A stretch of 7,818 nucleotides of DNA. Source: Propionibacteriales bacterium. Its GTDB lineage: Bacteria > Actinomycetota > Actinomycetes > Propionibacteriales > Propionibacteriaceae. Under the pieces are notes generated by a model. The model worked only from the letters and a program-made list of their open reading frames with translations. It was not told where the DNA came from and ran no database searches. The translations under genes were made by a program, and so were the position numbers. This document shows, in pieces, positions 1-5,744 of the stretch. The stretch spans positions 1-7,818 of the forward strand of contig JAKDKP010000085.1 in NCBI GenBank assembly GCA_030453285.1, written 5' to 3'. Positions within the stretch are counted from its first letter, which is position 1, and each line of letters starts with the position of its first letter.

Positions 1-183
1 CCACGCCTGCACGGTGATCAGGGATCGATCCTGGCGGAGGTTCTGGCGGGGGCCGCCGGCCGCTTCGACCCTGACGAGCTTCTCGGGGCGCGGGTTCGGC
101 ACCTTCGTGGCGACCCAGACGCCGTCGAGGCGGGGTGTCAGGTAGGTGATGACGATGCGCTCGATGCCAACGGGGGTGCTCAT
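1..183 (-). CDS. Tail terminator protein, N-terminal part (runs off the left edge)
   Basis: Sixty-one codons are visible from the ATG at 183-181 to the window edge, with no stop. The start overlaps the stop of the preceding gene as ATGA, the same coupling used elsewhere in this module. The translation begins MSTPVGIERIVITYL and continues with a charged strand-rich stretch, then GGPRQNLRQDRSLITVQAW. The pattern of two Gly, Arg, hydrophobic and 'D..L.TVQ.W' near residue 60 is what I associate with actinophage tail terminator proteins, which cap the tail tube and join it to the head. Position supports this: it follows the adaptor, stopper and gp10-like genes, exactly where SPP1-like phages keep the tail completion gene. 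The function is inferred from order and residue pattern, and the C-terminal half cannot be examined. Confidence 0.75.
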   Translation of the reverse strand, partial: MSTPVGIERIVITYLTPRLDGVWVATKVPNPRPEKLVRVEAAGGPRQNLRQDRSLITVQAW

Positions 184-419
184 CGGCGGCCTGCGTCCAT
201 CGCCTTGACCAGGGTGTTTTCCTTCGCGTTGCGGCGCATGGCCTTCGCGGTGGCGGTGACGACGCCACCTCGAGGGCGGCGCTTGCCTCGAACGACATTG
301 CCGTCGAAGCCTTCGCCGGCTGCGGCCTTGATTGCCTCGGTGCGACGCTGTAGGTCGCGGATGAGACCCGGGCTGTTGAGGATCTGGCCGAGAGCCTTGC
401 GGTTGGTAACGATCTTCAT
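180..419 (-). CDS. HK97 gp10-like head-tail connector/tail completion protein
   Basis: This is a 79-aa basic protein starting MKIVTNRKAL. It has an N-terminal helical stretch (about residues 8-34, 'LIRDLQRRTEAIKAAAG'), then GFDGNVVRGKRRPRGGVVTATAKAMRRN and a C-terminal helix ending MDAGRR. An Ala/Gly turn, an Arg-rich segment, 'V.TAT..A' and a final 'AMDAGR' are typical of the short HK97 gp10-type proteins of actinophages, which act at the head-tail joint. The ATG (419-417) overlaps the stopper gene's TGA as ATGA, and its own TGA overlaps the next ATG, so the three genes are probably translationally coupled. It is shorter than the HK97 prototype, as is common in this phage group. The assignment rests on residue pattern and gene order; no catalytic role is expected. 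Confidence 0.7.
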   Translation of the reverse strand: MKIVTNRKALGQILNSPGLIRDLQRRTEAIKAAAGEGFDGNVVRGKRRPRGGVVTATAKAMRRNAKENTLVKAMDAGRR

Positions 420-760
420 CCGGTGACAGCTTCCAGTTCGATGACGGTGCCGCCGAGCCCTCGGGTCCAGTCCCAGGGGCCTTGGTCGAACGGCTTGGGG
501 CGGCCGGCGACCTCGTAGGTCTGGCCGGCGATGTCGATCCGGTCGCGCTCGCCGACCTCGGTGCCGGCCGGGCAGTAGAGCGTCCAGGCGATGCGGGAGG
601 CGTCGCGGTTGGCCTCGCCGGGCTCGACCATGGCGCCCGGGGCGATGCCCTGGACCTTCAGCGGCTCGGGGTCTCCCCAGCCCTCGCTGATGTTGCCGAG
701 GGGGTCGCGCTGCTTGCCTGTGTAGCGGCTGACGTGCACGGTGATGCGTGCGGGGATCAC
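416..760 (-). CDS. Head-tail stopper (SPP1 gp16-like)
   Basis: I choose the GTG at 760-758 as start. It overlaps the adaptor gene's TGA as GTGA, giving 114 aa beginning MIPARITVHVSRYTG. A start further upstream at 805 would add 15 residues inside the adaptor frame and looks spurious. The protein is mostly beta: 'ITVHVSRYTGKQRDPLGN' at the N-terminus, then 'LKVQGIAPG', 'ASRIAWTLYCPAGTEVGERDRIDIAGQTYEVAGRP' and a final strand 'GTVIELEAVTG'. The segment 'G..V...DRI.I.G..Y.V.G.P' is the hallmark of small stopper proteins, which close the DNA exit channel below the adaptor ring. It sits between the adaptor and the gp10-like gene, as expected for an SPP1-type connector. The family call is inferred from motif and order. 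Confidence 0.78.
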   Translation of the reverse strand: MIPARITVHVSRYTGKQRDPLGNISEGWGDPEPLKVQGIAPGAMVEPGEANRDASRIAWTLYCPAGTEVGERDRIDIAGQTYEVAGRPKPFDQGPWDWTRGLGGTVIELEAVTG

Positions 761-1188
761 AGCGCCTGCTCTCCCGGTGCGTAGCCGTCCGGGCCGTTCA
801 CCCATGCGCCCAGCAGGGGGTGCTGGGGGCCCTGCCTGGGGGCTGTGTCGATCGACCGGGCCCTACCGCTGCCGGTGGCCGGACACAGGGCCTTCAGGCG
901 GCGCTCATCGTCGGCGGTGAGGATCTTGCTCGAGGCTCGAGTGTCGAGGGTCTGCGACCAGGGGCCGACGCTCTGGCTCTGCAGTGCTCCGCTGCCTGCG
1001 TCGTCCCTGCGGAGGACGGCCTGCCGGAGGATGGCCTTCGCTGCTGCTGTGTGCGGGAAGTCGTCGGACTCGAGGCACGGGGCGACGAGGACGGCCAGAG
1101 CTTCGGCGTCGGCGATCAACGCCTCGGCCCTGGCCGTCTCGATTTCGCGCACCTCGCGGAGGTCTTCCACGGTGACGAGGTTGCTCAC
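757..1188 (-). CDS. Head-tail adaptor / connector protein
   Basis: A 143-aa protein starting at the GTG 1188-1186, preceded at a suitable distance by a purine-rich AGAGAG. The preceding gene's TAG lies only 4 nt upstream. The first 60 residues are strongly helical and acidic (MSNLVTVEDLREVREIETARAEALIADAEAL), followed by 'AAKAILRQAVLRRDDAGSGALQSQSVGPWSQT', a helical repeat with a polar loop typical of phage connector adaptors of the gp6/gp15 type. The C-terminal tail 'HPLLGAWVNGPDGYAPGE' resembles the end of many actinophage head-tail connectors. Such proteins form a ring beneath the portal. Its neighbours, capsid upstream and stopper downstream, agree. Family membership is inferred from helical pattern and position. 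Confidence 0.75.
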   Translation of the reverse strand: MSNLVTVEDLREVREIETARAEALIADAEALAVLVAPCLESDDFPHTAAAKAILRQAVLRRDDAGSGALQSQSVGPWSQTLDTRASSKILTADDERRLKALCPATGSGRARSIDTAPRQGPQHPLLGAWVNGPDGYAPGEQAL

Positions 1189-1192
1189 GGGT

Positions 1193-1384
1193 CTAGCTCT
1201 CTCGCCTCGTCGTGGTGCGCTTCGCGTTGCCGGCGGCCTTGCTGGCCGGCTCTGTCTGCTGCTCGGTGGCCGGCTTGGCCTTCGCGGCCGGCTTGTTGAG
1301 CTCGTAGCCGAGGGCCTCCATTGCGGCGACCCCCTTGGGGACGACCTCGATGGTCGTCCCCTGTGGGCTCGTCATGGCTGGCAT
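1193..1384 (-). CDS. Small conserved-type protein between capsid and adaptor genes, function unknown
   Basis: A 63-aa protein whose ATG (1384-1382) shares one base with the capsid gene's stop (TGATG), indicating translation by re-initiation. A second in-frame ATG three codons later (1375) is possible; neither has a good ribosome binding site. The N-terminal half, 'GTTIEVVPKGVAAMEALGYELNKP', looks like a short strand-helix unit. The rest (about residues 33-63) is a low-complexity Ala/Lys/Thr/Glu tail ending in 'RTTTRRES'. Small proteins with a similar 'EV.P.G...M..LGY' start occur at this place in actinophage structural operons, but I know of no established function. A capsid accessory or a small helper of the head-tail joint are guesses. 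Confidence 0.65.
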   Translation of the reverse strand: MPAMTSPQGTTIEVVPKGVAAMEALGYELNKPAAKAKPATEQQTEPASKAAGNAKRTTTRRES

Positions 1385-2316
1385 CAGGCGCCCGCTGCCG
1401 GGGTGATCACGCCCGCGGGGTACACGCCACCGAGGCGGGTCACCGGAATGGCAGCCTGGAATCCGACACGGAAGACGACCCGGAGAGCCTTGGAGTCCTG
1501 CTGCATCAAGTTCAACAGCACCTTGCCGCTGGCGTCGGAAATCACGCCCTCACGGAACAGATCGAACGTGACATCTTGGCGGATGCCGACGACGAACTTC
1601 GACCAGTCGATGGCCAGACCAGTGGCGGCCGCACGGTTCCAGGCGCCGTTACGAACCTCGTCGAGGGTGTAACCAAACAGGGTGCTGTTTCCGCCCGCGG
1701 TGGGCGAGCCGAACACATAGTTGCCATTCGCGTCCTTGATTCCACGAAGGCGCCAGTTCAACCCGGGTTGGGTGACGAATCCGTTGACCGAGAATCCTCC
1801 CTCGGACGCCTTGGCGGCGACTTCGGCGAAGGCGTCAGCCAGGTTCAGGGTCGGGCTGATCTGCTGGACGTTACCTGCGGCGATGGCCGCCGGGACGATG
1901 CCCTCGGGCCACGACGCGGGCTTGCTGGTGCCGAACAGGGCAGCCTGGTCGACTTTCTTGCCGATGGCCTCGCGCAGCAGCGGCTTGACCTCGTCCCACA
2001 GGGGGACATTACTGTCGTCGACGAGGGCGTCGGGGATCGGCACGATGACGGCCAGTTCCTCGGCGGTCATCGACAGGTTCTTCCAGGTGGCGTCAGTGGT
2101 TTCCTTGAGGCCGGTGTCGCCGTCGACCCAGTAGGCCTCGGGCAGGGTGGCCAACACGGGCTGCCGAGCCTTTTTGGACGACATGCGCGGCTTGCGTGCG
2201 CGAGTGAGGACCACGGACTCCTCGGGAGTGGTCTTGATGACGTCGTTGACGACCTGGTCGGGGATCAGCTCGTCGACCAGGTCGGCGCGTCCGATGATTT
2301 CGGCGTAATCAGCCAT
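1384..2316 (-). CDS. Major capsid protein, HK97 fold
   Basis: A 310-aa protein starting MADYAEIIGRADLVDELIPD. The pattern is that of phage_capsid/HK97-fold proteins: an N-arm (about 1-55), 'LATLPEAYWVDGDTGLKETT' leading into the E-loop region, 'TAEELAVIVPIPDALVDDS' (the usual 'l.a.v.vpd.LveDs' strand-helix), the spine helix 'VKPLLREAIGKKVDQAALFGT', and a C-terminal P/A domain with 'VRVVFRVGF'-like strands ('ALRVVFRVGFQAAIPVTRLGGV'). It lacks a long N-terminal delta domain, consistent with the separate scaffold gene just upstream. An AAAGGA sits 9 nt before the ATG, the clearest ribosome binding site in the window apart from that of the scaffold, fitting high expression. It assembles as hexamers and pentamers of the head shell. 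The fold assignment is firm by pattern; the exact subfamily is not determined. Confidence 0.92.
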   Translation of the reverse strand: MADYAEIIGRADLVDELIPDQVVNDVIKTTPEESVVLTRARKPRMSSKKARQPVLATLPEAYWVDGDTGLKETTDATWKNLSMTAEELAVIVPIPDALVDDSNVPLWDEVKPLLREAIGKKVDQAALFGTSKPASWPEGIVPAAIAAGNVQQISPTLNLADAFAEVAAKASEGGFSVNGFVTQPGLNWRLRGIKDANGNYVFGSPTAGGNSTLFGYTLDEVRNGAWNRAAATGLAIDWSKFVVGIRQDVTFDLFREGVISDASGKVLLNLMQQDSKALRVVFRVGFQAAIPVTRLGGVYPAGVITPAAGA

Positions 2317-2325
2317 GGTTGTTGT

Positions 2326-2331
2326 TCCTTT
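2326..2331 (-). promoter_or_regulatory. Ribosome binding site of the major capsid gene
   Basis: AAAGGA (minus strand) lies 9 nt upstream of the capsid ATG within the 20-nt spacer after the scaffold stop. Most genes here rely on overlapping start/stop codons, so a separate strong site marks the capsid gene as independently and highly translated. Confidence 0.7.
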
Positions 2332-2336
2332 CAGGG

Positions 2337-2879
2337 TTAGGCGGACCGGAGTGCATTGCGCAGCCAGTCGCCGGAGTTCTTGTCACGGGGCTTTCCGAGT
2401 TCTGCGCCGACGGTGCCTCCGCTGCGGGGTGCGGCGATGAGGGCGGCGATCTTGTCGGCGTCGGCTTCGAGTTCCTCGCGGGTGTTTCCGGCTAGCCGGC
2501 CGGCGAGTTCGGCGGGCAGTCCCTTGGCGGATGCGACCTCGGTGCGAACCTGCAGGGATCGTGTCTCGTTGAGTTCGGTCTCGGCCTTCTCTGCCCGAGC
2601 TGTGGCCTTTTCCAGTTCGGTCTTGTTGGCTTCCTGTAGTTCATCGAACTGCTCGGCCTTGGACTTGTAGTCGTCGAACCCGGTGTACTTGGCGCGCTCG
2701 CGAGCGAGACGGGCTTCGACGATGCGGTCCAGGTCTGCCTGGCTCTTTGGGGCGGTGAATTCCTTGCCCTGCTGTTCGGCGACGGTTTGTTCCGACTGGT
2801 TGTCGGTGGTCTGGCTGTCCCGCACTTCGGCGGTGGTATTGCTGTTCCCGGCGTCGCCGGTGGTGTTGTCGGTACCCAT
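2337..2879 (-). CDS. Capsid scaffolding protein
   Basis: A 180-aa, highly charged, non-globular protein. Residues 1-40 are rich in Asn, Thr, Ser and Gln (MGTDNTTGDAGNSNTT...). Residues about 45-115 form a long predicted helix or coiled coil ('ADLDRIVEARLARERAKY', then 'AEQFDELQEANKTELEKATARAEKAETELNETRSL'), followed by 'GLPAELAGRLAGNTREELEADADKIAALI' and a flexible C-terminus ending 'DWLRNALRSA'. This layout, with the position directly before the capsid gene, is that of actinophage scaffolding proteins, which template the procapsid and are then lost. The C-terminal helix would be the capsid-binding part by analogy. It starts at ATG 2879-2877 behind AAGGGGAG. No protease motif is seen in it. 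Confidence 0.88.
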   Translation of the reverse strand: MGTDNTTGDAGNSNTTAEVRDSQTTDNQSEQTVAEQQGKEFTAPKSQADLDRIVEARLARERAKYTGFDDYKSKAEQFDELQEANKTELEKATARAEKAETELNETRSLQVRTEVASAKGLPAELAGRLAGNTREELEADADKIAALIAAPRSGGTVGAELGKPRDKNSGDWLRNALRSA

Positions 2880-2886
2880 GACAGGG

Positions 2887-2894
2887 CTCCCCTT
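2887..2894 (-). promoter_or_regulatory. Ribosome binding site of the scaffold gene
   Basis: AAGGGGAG (minus strand) lies 7 nt before the scaffold ATG. A short CCC-GAAA-GGG hairpin can form across its 5' side and might modulate access, but with only 3 base pairs this is weak. The site comes about 28 nt after the tRNA-like structure, so a transcript cut at that structure would keep it. Confidence 0.65.
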
Positions 2895-2921
2895 TCGGGT
2901 GGTGGTGTGGTGTGTGTCGAG

Positions 2922-3001
2922 TGGCTGCCGAGGGTGCCGACCCCTCCGTGCCCGAAGGCGCGGGTTTTACAGACCCGCTGCAACGCCGGTTGCTGGCAGC
3001 C
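2922..3001 (-). tRNA. tRNA-like cloverleaf, class II form, anticodon GTA (Tyr), non-canonical
   Basis: Read on the minus strand, the segment folds as a full cloverleaf. The acceptor stem is 7 bp (GGCTGCC at 3001-2995 with GGCAGCC at 2929-2923), with discriminator A at 2922. The D arm is GCAAC/GTTGC closing a 4-nt CGGC loop (2993-2980). The anticodon arm is GCGGGT/ACCCGC around the loop CTGTAAA (2978-2960), the usual tRNA-Tyr loop with T33 and anticodon GTA. The variable arm is GCC-TTCG-GGC (2959-2950). The T arm is GAGGG/CCCTC with a 7-nt loop GTCGGCA (2946-2930) directly abutting the acceptor stem. G1-C72, A73, GUA and a long variable arm are known bacterial TyrRS identity features. Departures from canon are the 4-nt D loop (normally 8 or more), A at position 8, G instead of T54 and G instead of A58. 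CCA is not encoded. It is either an unusual functional tRNA, a tRNA mimic or a decayed tRNA. Confidence 0.6.
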
Positions 3002-3091
3002 CCGGTGGTGTAGAATCAGCCCTGAGGCTTCCCGCCCCATGCAAGCCCTGAAATAACGGGCCGTCGGAACGCGTGGGATTCGGGGGCCTCT

Positions 3092-4390
3092 CTACTTGAG
3101 GTCGATCTCTTCCAGCCCCTCCGGCGTGAGCGCCCACAGTTCGGCGATTGGCATCCCTTGGGTGCGTTCGTTGTATTGCGCGAGTTGGGTGCGCAACTTC
3201 GCCGAGATTCGTTCTCCACCAAAGTCCACGATGAAGGCCGACTTGCGAACCCCGTGAGCACCAGCGGCCTTGGTGGCTTTGGATATGAGCGCCTTGACCG
3301 CGGCATATTTCGCATGGGTGCGCTTCAGTTCAAACTCGCGCCCCTTCCACCGAAGGTCATTGGAGGGGAGACGACCCACGCCGTCGACCATTTCTCCAGC
3401 GGCCAGCCACTCGTCGATGGTCTCTCCCAGTTCGGCCATGCGTTCGGCAAACTCGATTTCGTGAGGCTTCATGTCCTGGCCGTTCGTACGGAAGCCGAGT
3501 GCGCGCTGCCGCTCAGCCCAGAGATCGAAGTCTTCCGGGGTGCGTTCGCGGGGGCGCCGCACGTCGCGGGGTCGCTCTGGATCACCGGCGGATGGTCCCG
3601 ACCTGCGGGGAGGCGTCGCCCCACCCCCTCCCGATCCAGCCTGCGTCGCAGGTGCTTTCGCGTCGTTGACGACACCCTGGCCTCGCTGGCGCATCTGCTG
3701 CAGTCGGTCCTGCAGGCTGCCGGCGGCTCCGTCGGCGAGTTCTTGCAGGCGGCGCTCGGCTGCGGTGGGACGCCAGTCGCCGATGACCTCTTCGATGGTG
3801 CAGCCGCAGCGGTCGTGGAACCGGCGACCCTGGCCGGCGTTGTTGGCGTTCGTGTAGACCGGCCCCCGGGAGGCCAGGAGAGCGCAGAAAGCGCACGGTT
3901 TGCCGTCGGTGACGCGGCGCCAGCCAACCGAGTTCGGGTTTGCCAGGGTGGCCTGGTCGATGGTGTCCCGGCCGCCGGCGAGGATGTGGCGCTGGATTGC
4001 TCCGACCATCAGGTTGGTGGCGCCGGAGACAGCCATCCGAGGGCCGACGGTGCCGGTGGTCGTCTTGGCCCGGGCGATCATGAAGTCCAGCGACCCCACC
4101 GCTGAGCCGAGGTCCAGTGCGGCGAGGCCAATGGGGATACCGCTACCGCCGCCCTCGATGCGGCGGTAGGTGTCGAGGTACGTGGCAGCCAGTGACGCTG
4201 AGGCCTGGTGCTGACGCTCGAGACTGGTGGCCACATAGCCGGCCCATTCGATGCGGGTGCCGTCGAGGCGGGCCGGGTCCAGGAGACCCGCGGTCAGGTC
4301 GATGAAGTCGGCAACACCGGTTTCGGATAGGTCGATCTGGGCTTGCTTGTGGGCCTCGGTGAGGTCACGCCCTTGGCGCGTCTGTGCCAT
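3092..4390 (-). CDS. MuF-type minor head protein fused to a predicted nuclease toxin domain
   Basis: A 432-aa protein whose ATG (4390) lies 26 nt inside the portal gene. Residues 1-205 are the helical MuF-type region, ending in the Cys/His motif 'CAFC' (166-169) and 'FHDRCGC' (191-197) found in phage head morphogenesis proteins. Residues about 240-290 are a Gly/Pro/Arg-rich linker. Residues about 300-432 form a separate domain: helix 'HEIEFAERMAELG', then 'NDLRWKGREFELKR' with D345, E354 and K356 in a D-x8-E-x-K pattern, a helix (360-377), strand 'SAFIVDF', a helix (397-410) and a final 'IAELWALTPEG'. This order resembles the CdiA C-terminal tRNA nucleases of the PD-(D/E)XK superfamily. MuF proteins with C-terminal toxins are known in temperate phages. 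The head role is confident; the nuclease call is inferred. No adjacent immunity gene is seen. By hand count, GC is about 61% at 3121-3480 and 69% at 3961-4320. Confidence 0.85.
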   Translation of the reverse strand: MAQTRQGRDLTEAHKQAQIDLSETGVADFIDLTAGLLDPARLDGTRIEWAGYVATSLERQHQASASLAATYLDTYRRIEGGGSGIPIGLAALDLGSAVGSLDFMIARAKTTTGTVGPRMAVSGATNLMVGAIQRHILAGGRDTIDQATLANPNSVGWRRVTDGKPCAFCALLASRGPVYTNANNAGQGRRFHDRCGCTIEEVIGDWRPTAAERRLQELADGAAGSLQDRLQQMRQRGQGVVNDAKAPATQAGSGGGGATPPRRSGPSAGDPERPRDVRRPRERTPEDFDLWAERQRALGFRTNGQDMKPHEIEFAERMAELGETIDEWLAAGEMVDGVGRLPSNDLRWKGREFELKRTHAKYAAVKALISKATKAAGAHGVRKSAFIVDFGGERISAKLRTQLAQYNERTQGMPIAELWALTPEGLEEIDLK

Positions 4391-5744
4391 CGGACGGGGT
4401 CTGTCGCTGACGGTTCAGGGCTGCCGCGAGTAGGTCGGCGCCGGCTGTCGGGGCGGATCGCTTCTCGTCGCGGAGGAGGGTCTGCTCGGCGGGGGTGAGG
4501 CCGATGCGGTCATAGGCGATCGACGAGTCGGCGGTGAGGATGCCGGTACTGATGAGCTTCATCACCTCGTCGGCGGTGGCTGCTCGCGTGGGGGTGGCCG
4601 GGTCACGCCAGGTGCAGGACAGGCCAGCGGTGTCCTTGCCGAGGCTGGTGGCGACGATACGGGCCATTTCGGTCCAGGCCCGTCCGAAGGTGCCCTGTCG
4701 GCGCTCGGCGCGCTTGACGAGGCGGGCCTCTCCTGCCCGGATGCCGTCGCCGGAGGCGGGGTTGTCGGCGACGAAGCCCATGTAGTGGGCCGGAACGCCA
4801 GCCTCGGCGGCGACCATCTGCGCCAGGCCACGGATCTGGTCGAGGTAGACCGTTGGAGGGTTGACGCTGAACGTACCCATGGAGGGCTGCTGGCCGTCGG
4901 CATTGGTGCCGATGACCAGGTGGGTGGCCATGGCGGTCTTCCACCCGGGGATGTCGGCGCCAGTGTCATCGGTGAAGTCGTCATCGTCGGCGCCAGTGGT
5001 CCAGCGCTGCGGGAACGAGTAGAAGTCGCGGTTGACCTCCATCGCGGCGAGGGTCTTCACCGCACTGTCGGTGTAGCGGCGGATGCTCTGAGTGATCTCG
5101 GATCGGCCACCTTGGCGGGATGCGCGCGGGCGGTTGACGAGCTGCACCACCGGGCACCGGCCCATCTGGTGGTCGGAGCGGTCGACTGCGCGCCATAGGC
5201 CGGCTTCGCGGACGTAGCGGGTGTTCTCCCACTCGCCGAACAGGACGACTTCGGTGGGCTGGCTGTCGGTCTGCCTGGCAATCAAGAGGGCCTGCGACAG
5301 GCGGCGCTTCTGGTGATCCCATGTGCCGGTCATGCTCAGTGGTGACTCGACGGTGACGCGGGGGTTGGCTGGGTCGTCAGTGTCGGCTGCGATGAATGCG
5401 AGGCCGTAGATCAGGGCGTCGAGGTGGCCCAGGCAAGATTCGGTGGCGAGGTCGTTGGCAGTGAAGGCTTCGGTGAGTGCGACGTCACCTCCGGCCCAAC
5501 CCAGCAGGTCAAGGCGTTCCTCGAGGACGTCGACAACGGTGCCGGGCCAGCCTGCAGCCTGCCGGGTGTCGACCCATTCCTTCGGGATGACACGGGACTG
5601 TGCGACGAGTTTGTCGCCCTCGTAGTAGTCGCCCTTCGTCTTGTTGCCGGGGTTGACCTTGCCGAGGTGGTCGAGCATGCCCTGGATCTGGGCGGCAGTG
5701 GCGCGGTTGGCGATTTCGCTGGGAATGAGCGGGGCGATGGTCAC
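4365..5744 (-). CDS. Portal protein, SPP1 gp6-like
   Basis: I choose the GTG at 5744-5742, which overlaps the large terminase stop as GTGA and has GAGG 5 nt upstream. This gives 459 aa beginning MTIAPLIPSEIANRATAAQ; the open frame continues upstream to 5987 but only in the shadow of the terminase gene. Supporting segments are 'GDYYEGDKL' near residue 40 (the 'YY.G.' start of many portals), 'LGWAGGD' and 'LIYGLAFIAADTDD' in the wing, 'VVQLVNRPRASRQGGRSEI' leading to the helix 'ALAAMEVNRDFYSFPQRW'-like region, and 'VAAEAGVPAHYMGFVADNPASGDGIRAGEARLVKRAERRQ' in the crown/stem. The latter is characteristic of gp6-type portals. Twelve copies form the DNA entry channel at one capsid vertex and dock the terminase. 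The C-terminus overlaps the MuF gene, consistent with the usual portal-MuF pair. Confidence 0.93.
   Translation of the reverse strand: MTIAPLIPSEIANRATAAQIQGMLDHLGKVNPGNKTKGDYYEGDKLVAQSRVIPKEWVDTRQAAGWPGTVVDVLEERLDLLGWAGGDVALTEAFTANDLATESCLGHLDALIYGLAFIAADTDDPANPRVTVESPLSMTGTWDHQKRRLSQALLIARQTDSQPTEVVLFGEWENTRYVREAGLWRAVDRSDHQMGRCPVVQLVNRPRASRQGGRSEITQSIRRYTDSAVKTLAAMEVNRDFYSFPQRWTTGADDDDFTDDTGADIPGWKTAMATHLVIGTNADGQQPSMGTFSVNPPTVYLDQIRGLAQMVAAEAGVPAHYMGFVADNPASGDGIRAGEARLVKRAERRQGTFGRAWTEMARIVATSLGKDTAGLSCTWRDPATPTRAATADEVMKLISTGILTADSSIAYDRIGLTPAEQTLLRDEKRSAPTAGADLLAAALNRQRQTPSDGTDAPRA

Noticed and set aside
1321..2340. A 339-codon plus-strand open frame opposite the capsid gene.
   Set aside because: It mirrors the capsid codons (third-position GC bias leaves few stops) and has Gly/Val/Asp/Arg low-complexity content with no recognisable domain.
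2923..3001. Plus-strand reading of the cloverleaf as a tRNA.
   Set aside because: On the plus strand the arm order and loop sizes do not fit a tRNA and the anticodon loop signature is lost; only the minus strand gives T33, the GTA anticodon and a T arm abutting the acceptor.
2492..3040. A minus-strand open frame crossing the gap and the scaffold gene, considered as an immunity protein for the MuF toxin domain.
   Set aside because: It is rich in Pro/Ser/Thr/Arg, lies out of frame over the clear scaffold gene and covers the tRNA-like structure; it is an off-frame shadow.
3061..3091. A possible terminator after the MuF stop codon.
   Set aside because: The segment is GC-rich but has no stable stem followed by a T run on the minus strand.
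3158..4105. A 315-codon plus-strand open frame opposite the MuF gene, considered as a possible antisense immunity gene.
   Set aside because: No ribosome binding site or domain is evident and the composition is that of a high-GC antisense shadow. The possible TAGAAT promoter at 3011 is too weak to rescue it.
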